A stretch of 5,379 nt of DNA from an uncultured Actinomycetes bacterium (lineage in GTDB: Bacteria > Actinomycetota > Actinomycetes > S36-B12). The stretch lies in NCBI GenBank assembly GCA_903918595.1, contig CAIXFB010000339.1, positions 1 through 5,379 on the forward strand. Direction: 5' to 3'. A program made the position numbers and the translations under genes. Shown piece after piece: positions 1-4,693 of the stretch. The first letter of the stretch is position 1. Each line of letters opens with the position of its first letter. The notes under the pieces are model-generated. The model saw only the letters and a program-made list of their open reading frames with translations, ran no database searches and was not told where the DNA came from.

Positions 1-302
1 AACCGTACGACCTGCACTATGACGAGTGCTCCCTGTGGAGGATCCTGGGCGAGGGCTGTGAAGTACAGATGCCTCAAGCTTTTGCAGATCGAATGCAGGG
101 CAACTGGCGACAGGCCGTTGTGCGGGCGGGCGCGGCTACAGACGCCACGATCTTGGACCTGCGGTCGCAGTTTTGCCCTGACCAGATGTGCTCGACCATG
201 ATTGAAGGTGTGAACTTGTACGCGGATGCTGTTCATGTTTCGGTTGCCAAGAGTGAGCAACTGATTCCTGAGTTCACTGAAGCGATGAGTCGGGTTACGT
301 AA
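1..302 (+). CDS. C-terminal part of an SGNH-domain surface acyltransferase (5' end outside window)
   Basis: The frame is open from base 3 to the TAA at 300-302, so this is the last ~99 residues of a longer protein and a true start is not visible. It aligns without gaps to the C-terminus of the complete acyltransferase at 2463-4490. Shared features are two Cys spaced by 9 residues (first at codon 27-29), then ILDLRSQFC with a C-x4-C pair, and YADAVHVSV, whose D-x-x-H matches the SGNH-hydrolase Asp/His block. Spacing between all four cysteines and the D-x-x-H is identical in the two proteins, although the residues have diverged. By homology the full protein would be a membrane AT3 acyltransferase with an extracytoplasmic SGNH domain that O-acylates a surface glycan or lipid; the substrate is unknown. 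The reading frame seen here is undamaged. The IS1081-like element begins about 30 bp after the stop. Confidence 0.8.
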   Translation, partial: PYDLHYDECSLWRILGEGCEVQMPQAFADRMQGNWRQAVVRAGAATDATILDLRSQFCPDQMCSTMIEGVNLYADAVHVSVAKSEQLIPEFTEAMSRVT

Positions 303-323
303 TGTCGATGCATGGAGCCGGCA

Positions 324-1628
324 TCAGTTCGGGTCAAGTCCTGTGAGGTGGTGTACGACGTCTGATCCTTCGTTGTCGTTGGTCAGGCGCCTAGCGCCTG
401 GAGGGTGATGTCCTCGGTGGCCTCCGTTTCGATGCTGGTTACGGCTTGTGACTTGGCGAGGACGTCGAGGCTGAGGTAGCGGCGGCCTTCGGCCCAAACG
501 CCCGTGCTGCTCGGCCAGGACTGCTCCGACGAGACGGATGATCGAGGCCCGGTCTGGGAAGATCCCGACGACGTCGGTCCTGCGCCGGATTTCGCGGTTG
601 AGTCGCTCGTTGGGGTTGTTGGACCAGATCTGCCGCCAGATCTCCTTGGGGAACGCAGTGAACGCGAGGATGTCCGCGCGGGCGCCCTCGAGGTGGTCGG
701 CGACCGCGGGCAGCTTGTCGGCCAGGGCGGTGATGACGCGGTCGAACTGGGCGTGCACCGACGGCCCGTCAGGCTGGTCATAGATCGAGTGCAGCAGCGC
801 CCTGACCCACGGCCACGACGACTTCGGCGTGACCGACATCAGGTTCGCGGCGTAGTGCGTTCTGCAGCGTTGCCACGATGCGCCGTCGAGGGTGGTGCCG
901 ATCGCAGCGACCAGGCCGGCGTGCGCGTCCGAGGTGACGAGCTTGACCCCCGTCAGGCCGCGGGCGACGAGGTCGCGGAAGAACCCCAGCCAGCCGGCGC
1001 CGTCCTCGCTGGTGGTGACCTGCAGCCCGAGGATCTCCCGATGCCCATCGGCGTTGACGCCGGTCGCGACCAGGGCGTGCACGCCGACCACGCGGCCGCC
1101 CTCACGGACCTTCAGCACCAGCGCGTCCGTGGCAAGGAACGTGAACGGGCCAGCACCCTCCAGCCGGCGGGTGCGGAACTGCTCGACGTGCTCGTCGAGG
1201 TCCTTGGCCATCTGCGAGACCTGCGACTTGGACAGGCCCGTGATGCCCAGGGACTGCACCAGCTTGTCCATCCGCCGCGTGGACACCCCGAGCAGGTAGC
1301 AGGTTGCGATCACCGAGGTCAGGGCCCGCTCGGCCCGCTTGCGACGCTCCAGTAGCCACTCCGGGAAATACGTGCTCGTGCGCAGCTTCGGCACGGCCAG
1401 GTCCAGCGTCCCGGCCCGGGTGTCGAACTCCCGCGCCCGATACCCGTTGCGCCGGTTGGTTCGCTCAGGGCTCTGCGTTCCGTAGGCAGCGCCGCAGACC
1501 GCGTCGGCCTCCGCCGACATGAGGGTGTTGATGAACACCCTGAGCAGATCGCGCAGCAGATCAGGGCTTGCCTGAGCCAGCTGCTCCTCGATCAGGCGTG
1601 CAGGGTCGATACTTGTCGTGACGGTCAT
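324..1628 (-). CDS. IS256-family transposase, IS1081-like, C-terminus frameshifted
   Basis: DDE transposase for cut-and-paste or copy-out movement of its IS. The catalytic triad is recognisable: D168 in FLATDALVLKV, D234 in LVTSDAHAGL, and E341 in NNPNERLNREIRRR. The family motif WQRCRTH lies at about 252-258. The N-terminal region (PDLLRDLL, NRRNGYRAREFDTR, AVPKLR) and the stretch ERRKRAERALTSVIATCYLLGVSTRR closely match IS1081 transposase as I recall it. Start ATG at 1626-1628 (minus strand) has an AAGGA Shine-Dalgarno 7 nt upstream. After LVGAVLAEQH (about residue 375) the family sequence leaves this frame: the next frame encodes VWAEGRRYLSLDVL and ends at 383. The frame given here instead continues as an Arg/Pro-rich tail that runs out of the element and stops in flanking DNA at 324. 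Repairing one base would give about 415 residues, the IS1081 length. All three catalytic residues precede the break, so residual activity cannot be excluded. Confidence 0.9.
   Translation of the reverse strand: MTVTTSIDPARLIEEQLAQASPDLLRDLLRVFINTLMSAEADAVCGAAYGTQSPERTNRRNGYRAREFDTRAGTLDLAVPKLRTSTYFPEWLLERRKRAERALTSVIATCYLLGVSTRRMDKLVQSLGITGLSKSQVSQMAKDLDEHVEQFRTRRLEGAGPFTFLATDALVLKVREGGRVVGVHALVATGVNADGHREILGLQVTTSEDGAGWLGFFRDLVARGLTGVKLVTSDAHAGLVAAIGTTLDGASWQRCRTHYAANLMSVTPKSSWPWVRALLHSIYDQPDGPSVHAQFDRVITALADKLPAVADHLEGARADILAFTAFPKEIWRQIWSNNPNERLNREIRRRTDVVGIFPDRASIIRLVGAVLAEQHGRLGRRPPLPQPRRPRQVTSRNQHRNGGHRGHHPPGARRLTNDNEGSDVVHHLTGLDPN
338..357 (+). repeat. Left terminal inverted repeat of the IS1081-like element
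   Basis: This 20-bp sequence reads inward GTCC, six mostly mismatched positions, then GTGGTGTACG. The same outer GTCC and inner decamer appear in reverse complement at 1722-1741. Transposase would bind here. The repeat may extend outward to about 331, where only GT and scattered bases agree with the other end. Confidence 0.65.
383..503 (-). pseudogene. Displaced C-terminal end of the IS1081-like transposase
   Basis: Read in the frame shifted by one base, this stretch encodes GVWAEGRRYLSLDVLAK and ends ITLQALGA before a TGA at 383-385. WAEGRRYLSL is the conserved C-terminal motif that normally follows AEQH in IS256 proteins. Removing one base of the CCC run at 501-503 (GGG in the message) joins AEQH-G-VWAEGRRY in one frame. 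A single-base insertion is therefore the simplest explanation; a two-base deletion nearby would also fit. Confidence 0.8.
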
Positions 1629-1691
1629 CGTGGTGTCCTTCTTCGAGTCGGTTGTCAGAGATCACTCGAAGGATCACCCGATGACCGTCAC
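1618..1691 (-). promoter_or_regulatory. Fold-back hairpin covering the transposase RBS and start codon
   Basis: GTGACGGTCATCG at 1618-1630 is the exact reverse complement of 1679-1691, a 13-bp perfect stem. Inward from it the arms keep pairing with small bulges: GGTG with CACC, TCC with GGA, and a 7-bp match between 1642-1648 and 1664-1670. About 15 nt form the loop. In minus-strand RNA the 3' arm contains the AAGGA Shine-Dalgarno, the ATG and the first transposase codons. A transcript starting outside the IS would fold and hide the ribosome-binding site, while one starting within or after the upstream arm would not. This is the logic established for IS10 and IS50 against read-through activation; here the function is inferred. 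Confidence 0.65.
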
Positions 1692-1721
1692 TCATCGCAG
1701 AGCGACACGCTCACCGGGATC

Positions 1722-1741
1722 CGTACACCACTCTGCCGGAC
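1722..1741 (-). repeat. Right terminal inverted repeat of the IS1081-like element
   Basis: Read on the minus strand this is GTCC, a variable stretch, then GTGGTGTACG, matching the left end at 338-357. A small GAGCG/CGCTC hairpin (1700-1712) lies just inside. The transposase promoter is expected between this repeat and 1691, but I see no convincing -35/-10 pair. Confidence 0.65.
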
Positions 1742-1782
1742 GCAACTTCAGTTTTCGGTCCGCGAGTCGTGAGCAAGAACCC

Positions 1783-1869
1783 ATGTCACCACCCATGACG
1801 GCTCCGGGTGCTGCGTTGGATTCGCGTCGTTTGGATGTTCAGGGGTTGCGTGCGGTTGCGCTGAGTATT
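1783..1869 (+). pseudogene. N-terminal stub of a second AT3 acyltransferase
   Basis: The frame starts at ATG 1783 (an in-frame ATG at 1795 is equally possible; no strong Shine-Dalgarno is seen) and encodes a short leader followed by RRLDVQGLRAVAL. This is the hallmark opening of AT3/OafA acyltransferases and matches SDIQGLRAVAVLM in the complete gene at 2463. It stops at TGA 1870-1872, after about 29 codons and before the catalytic His and all later membrane segments, so it cannot be functional. The break falls where IS3 transposase sequence begins, indicating insertion of an IS3 element followed by deletion. The start lies only about 35 bp outside the end of the IS1081-like element. This was probably the next gene after the acyltransferase ending at 302. 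Confidence 0.7.
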
Positions 1870-1985
1870 TGAATCCGCCCAGCGACTGCTGAAGAACAAC
1901 AGCCTGAAGGGCTCGAAGGCGGGTAGCTTCGTCCGGTGACAACACCGCGATGGAGTCGATCTTCTCGTTGCTGCAGAGGAACCTT
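1868..1985 (+). pseudogene. Remnant of an IS3-family transposase (OrfB, catalytic-Glu region)
   Basis: Two short frames together give the typical IS3 OrfB C-terminal catalytic block. Bases 1868-1915 encode FESAQRLLKNNSLKGS. After a frame slip near 1916, 1917-1982 encode RRVASSGDNTAMESIFSLLQRN. GDNxAMESxFSLLQxN is the signature around the third catalytic acidic residue (the Glu of MES) of IS3-family integrase-like transposases, and LKGSMGRVAS usually precedes it. The usual downstream segment (WIERTYHRRRRQ and LTPxEYE) is absent and no terminal repeats are visible. This is about 40 codons left from a roughly 280-300-residue protein, joined directly to the acyltransferase stub. Confidence 0.65.
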
Positions 1986-2450
1986 CGTGCGGCAGGAGTC
2001 ACCCCACGTGCGGGGCGCGCCTGGTTGCCCGGACCCCATCAACTCGTTCGTGGCCCGAATCGGGGCGAGAGTCCAGGGATCCGCGTGGCTGTGGGGAGAC
2101 GTCCTTGCCGCCGCGCCCACCTCCTTGAACACCCTCGTGAAAGTTATTGCCAGCTCGACTTCCTGCGCCTCACCGAAGCACAGGCTGAGCTCTACCGGGG
2201 CTGAATCGCCAATCGGCGAGGCATAGAAAAGTTCATCGCCAATATGGAGCAGACCTCAGCGGCAGCAGCCGAACGGCTCCTCCAGCGAGAAGCCCCTACG
2301 AACCCCGGCGATACAGCGCGGCCTTGACCACCGTAAGCGGGGCCCAACGCTCACCAAGAAGTGCCGAACACCATTTCGATGCGACCTACCGCCCAGTATT
2401 TGCACGGCATTTCACTTTTCAACTCACGCTCGTTTCCGGCCCCGTGTCTG
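1986..2450 (+). other. Gene debris without a recognisable intact gene
   Basis: About 465 bp without a convincing gene. The plus frame used by the IS3 remnant stays open to a TGA at 2202-2204 and again from 2205 to 2324. The segment around 2138-2270 reads like helical protein (YCQLDFLRLTEAQAELYRG, stop, IANRRGIEKFIANMEQTS), which may be the end of an unrelated broken gene. I do not recognise the family. The intervening 1986-2130 stretch is rich in Gly, Pro and Arg in all plus frames and looks non-coding. Bases 2361-2462 are open in the frame of the following acyltransferase but lack family similarity, so I treat them as untranslated. Confidence 0.4.
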
Positions 2451-2462
2451 TACTATCGATTA
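2451..2462 (+). promoter_or_regulatory. Probable leaderless promoter (-10 TACTAT) of the acyltransferase
   Basis: TACTAT at 2451-2456 fits the actinobacterial TAnnnT -10 box. Exactly six bases separate it from the GTG at 2463, so transcription would start at or next to that codon. No Shine-Dalgarno is present upstream of the GTG, as expected for a leaderless message, a common arrangement in actinobacteria. A good -35 hexamer at the usual distance is not evident. Confidence 0.45.
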
Positions 2463-4490
2463 GTGAGTGACTCCGTACGCCGATCAGACATTCAGGGCCT
2501 TCGTGCCGTCGCGGTACTGATGGTTGTGTCTTTTCACGCGGGGTTACCGGTTCCGGGGGGTTTTGCTGGCGTTGACGTCTTCTTTGTAATCTCTGGTTTC
2601 GTAGTCACCTCAATGCTTCACCGTGAATGGTCAGCAAAAGGCCGCATCAGTTTCGGGAACTTCTACCTCAGGAGGTTCAAGCGTCTCGTACCGGCGCTCT
2701 CACTAATGCTGTCAATGATCTTGATTGCCAACCTGCTTCTGCTCTCCCCGCAGGGAGGCCAACAAATTGCTTCCCAAACGGCGATCGGTGCGATTTTCCT
2801 TACTGCAAACTTTGTGATAGCACGAAATTCTGGCGGCTACTTCGATCCTCCTGCCGAGACTAATCCATTTCTTAACACTTGGTCTCTCTCAGTTGAGGAA
2901 CAGTTCTACTTGGTTGTTCCTGCATTGTTGGCTGTCGGATGGATTATCGCCGCCCGCGGTCGTCGAATTCTAGTCACAGCACCAGCCGTCATCATCGGTT
3001 TGTTGGCTGTGCTTTCGTTTGGTCTGGCGATACTCGGATCCAGTGGAAACCTCAGTTTCGGTCAATCAGTTTTGCTCGGATTTTATAGTCCATTCACGCG
3101 AGCTTGGGAGTTCGCTGTCGGGGTGCTCTTGAGTATGTCCATGGACAGGCTGCCTGCACCGAATAGATATGTGAGCATTGGTTTAGGGGTGCTGGGAACA
3201 GCACTCCTCTGCACATCGCTCCTTGTTCTCAATGGCAGCACTCCGTTCCCAAGTCTGTGGACAGTAGTCCCGGTAAGTGGAGCGTTGCTCATCCTTTTCG
3301 TTGGTGGCAGTGGTCCACCCGGTCCCATCACTTCTTTCCTATCAACAAGACCGATGGTCAGAGTTGGAGACTGGTCATACTCGATATACCTGTGGCACTG
3401 GCCATTGATCGTCTTCGCGCTACTTCTCTGGCCGGGCAACGTCAAGGCTTCGTTCTTGGCGGCAATGCTGTCGTTCGTCCCTGCTGTTTTGTCTTACAAA
3501 TGGCTGGAGCAGCCATTGAGAAACTTGGCCTTGAAGCGAAACAGACAGATACCCGTATTGATCGTTGCAGTGATAGGAACTCCTTTGATCCTTGCCTCGG
3601 CGATCTATGTCGGTTCACAAAGTGGATATTGGTCATCAAGAATTGCGAAGGTTCAATCCGCTCATCAATTGCACTTATCTGCGAATGTCGGATGCAAAGG
3701 TTTCTTTGTCGCTGAAATGCCATCGGAATGCACCTTTAACGGTGAATCTCAAGGGACTCCCATTTACTTATTGGGTGATTCAAATGCAGACCAGTTTATT
3801 GAGGCGGTTTTGGAGGCAGCCGTCGCACTGGACCGACCGCTATACTTGACCCACGGTTGTAGGTTCATAGAAATAGTAACGGCATATCCTGCGAGCGACA
3901 TTGGTTCGAATCAGGCATGCCACGATAGCGTCACGGCCACAATGTCTTGGCTAAAGGATCAGAAACCAGGGTTGGTGATTATCGCAAACAGCGATCACTA
4001 TTGGACGGACAACCGTGGTTTTCCCGGCTACTCAGGCTGGGCAGCCGGTCCTACATATTCGGAGTTAACAACCGACCCAGCAGACAAGATCATCTTCTTC
4101 GGAAATGCGCTGGAGAAGACAGTACGTCGACTCCAAGGTTTCGGAAATGGCGTTTTGCTAGTGCAAACAATCCCTCACTTCGAGGAGCCCAGTCACCTTT
4201 TTCATCCGGAATCTTGCAGTGTCCTTACGATCCTCGCGGATCGATGCTGGTCAACACAGCCACTCGAAGCCGTGGAAGCCCTCCAAAAGCCGGTGCGGAC
4301 AACAATCACGAATGTTGCAAAGGCGACAGGAGCGCATGTCCTTGATCTCAGGAGTTCCTTCTGTGATCCCGTGTCATGCTCGACTCGAATTGATGGGAAA
4401 TATCTCTATTTCGATGGTCATCACATCTCCGTGGAGGCAAGTCTCTCCTTTGCCGAGGATTTCTTGAATGCGATCAGGACGGGACCGTAA
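2463..4490 (+). CDS. OafA/YrhL-like surface acyltransferase (AT3 membrane domain + SGNH domain)
   Basis: A 675-residue integral membrane enzyme expected to move acyl groups across the membrane and O-acylate a surface polysaccharide, glycolipid or wall glycan; the substrate is not deducible. The AT3 domain (about 8-380) has ~10 hydrophobic segments and the family motifs: DIQGLRAVAV, catalytic-type H25 (SFHAG), FFVISGF (40-46), RRFKRLVPAL (70-79), NTWSLSVEEQFYL (138-150), SYSIYLWHWPL (305-315) and YKWLEQPLRN (345-354). The SGNH domain follows: GDS with S440 as likely nucleophile, and D651-x-x-H654. Eight cysteines in it (411, 423, 466, 486, 585, 595, 634, 639) suggest disulfides outside the cell. 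GTG 2463 is chosen because it starts ten codons before QGLRA and has a leaderless-type -10; a GTG at 2361 would add 34 residues of no recognised origin. Base composition is more AT-rich than the flanking transposases, with TTA codons, consistent with an acquired surface-glycan locus. Confidence 0.9.
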   Translation: MSDSVRRSDIQGLRAVAVLMVVSFHAGLPVPGGFAGVDVFFVISGFVVTSMLHREWSAKGRISFGNFYLRRFKRLVPALSLMLSMILIANLLLLSPQGGQQIASQTAIGAIFLTANFVIARNSGGYFDPPAETNPFLNTWSLSVEEQFYLVVPALLAVGWIIAARGRRILVTAPAVIIGLLAVLSFGLAILGSSGNLSFGQSVLLGFYSPFTRAWEFAVGVLLSMSMDRLPAPNRYVSIGLGVLGTALLCTSLLVLNGSTPFPSLWTVVPVSGALLILFVGGSGPPGPITSFLSTRPMVRVGDWSYSIYLWHWPLIVFALLLWPGNVKASFLAAMLSFVPAVLSYKWLEQPLRNLALKRNRQIPVLIVAVIGTPLILASAIYVGSQSGYWSSRIAKVQSAHQLHLSANVGCKGFFVAEMPSECTFNGESQGTPIYLLGDSNADQFIEAVLEAAVALDRPLYLTHGCRFIEIVTAYPASDIGSNQACHDSVTATMSWLKDQKPGLVIIANSDHYWTDNRGFPGYSGWAAGPTYSELTTDPADKIIFFGNALEKTVRRLQGFGNGVLLVQTIPHFEEPSHLFHPESCSVLTILADRCWSTQPLEAVEALQKPVRTTITNVAKATGAHVLDLRSSFCDPVSCSTRIDGKYLYFDGHHISVEASLSFAEDFLNAIRTGP

Positions 4491-4510
4491 GAATCTTGGT
4501 GTAACGGTCC
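4482..4510 (+). terminator. Weak stem-loop at the end of the acyltransferase gene
   Basis: GGACCGT (4482-4488) and ACGGTCC (4504-4510) form a 7-bp perfect stem around a 15-nt loop, and the stop codon TAA (4488-4490) is at the loop edge. No T-run follows, so a classical intrinsic terminator is doubtful. It may reduce read-through or be chance. Confidence 0.25.
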
Positions 4511-4610
4511 ATCGTCGTGATTTCAGCAGGTGGGGAAAGTTAAGCGCCTGTGATCCTTCTGAACGGATTCAAGTCGTCAGCGCAGCGACCTCGGCTAGTT
4601 TCTCGTCTGC
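4491..4610. other. Unassigned spacer between acyltransferase and second IS
   Basis: About 120 bp follow the acyltransferase. No frame here has recognisable family similarity and no RNA gene is evident. Apart from the weak stem-loop at its left edge I see nothing definable. The outer tip of the following IS could lie anywhere near the right side of this stretch. Confidence 0.4.
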
Positions 4611-4649
4611 GAGGGTGTCAGATTCGGTGTGTCAGTGTTCTGGCCTGAT

Positions 4650-4678
4650 CGGTGAGCCGGACATTGTTCGGCTCACCG
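4650..4678 (+). promoter_or_regulatory. Perfect 10-bp stem-loop just before the transposase RBS
   Basis: CGGTGAGCCG (4650-4659) and CGGCTCACCG (4669-4678) are perfect reverse complements around a 9-nt loop. The Shine-Dalgarno begins at the base of the stem (4679). No T-run follows, so it is not a standard terminator. It could hinder translation from read-through transcripts or be a protein-binding site; the role is inferred from position. Confidence 0.6.
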
Positions 4679-4685
4679 GAAGGAG
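4679..4685 (+). promoter_or_regulatory. Ribosome-binding site that sets the transposase start
   Basis: GAAGGAG ends 8 nt before ATG 4694 (a second ATG follows directly at 4697). This supports starting here rather than at the in-frame GTG 4652, which lies inside the hairpin. Confidence 0.65.
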
Positions 4686-4693
4686 ACACTCGC

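Larger units (their letters stand above)
331..1748 (-). mobile_element. IS1081-like insertion sequence (IS256 family), about 1.4 kb
   Basis: One transposase gene on the minus strand nearly fills the element. Just outside it, at 338-357 and inverted at 1722-1741, lie similar 20-bp sequences sharing GTCC at the outer end and a perfect GTGGTGTACG core at the inner end, as expected for imperfect terminal inverted repeats. The exact tips are uncertain: the outer bases at 331-337 and 1742-1748 match only partly. TCAGTT occurs just outside both ends (324-329 and 1748-1753) and may be an imperfect remnant of the 8-9 bp target duplication normal for IS256 elements. The element lies between two acyltransferase genes rather than inside one. 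With a frameshifted transposase it is probably immobile on its own, though it could be mobilised by an intact relative. Confidence 0.8.

Noticed and set aside
495..510. Programmed +1 frameshift in the IS1081-like transposase
   Set aside because: IS1081-type transposases are made from one frame, no stop-codon-linked shift site is present, and a one-base indel in a short homopolymer is simpler.
504..1355. Long plus-strand open frame opposite the IS1081-like transposase
   Set aside because: High-GC antisense shadow; no recognisable protein similarity, and the minus strand carries clear DDE transposase motifs.
1748..2002. Minus-strand open frame containing EKIDSIAVLSPDEATRLRALQ
   Set aside because: It is opposite the IS3 GDNTAMESIFSLLQRN signature and the acyltransferase stub, both better supported on the plus strand.
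2361..2462. Upstream GTG start adding 34 residues to the acyltransferase
   Set aside because: The extra residues match nothing in the family, and GTG 2463 has family-typical distance to QGLRA and a leaderless -10.
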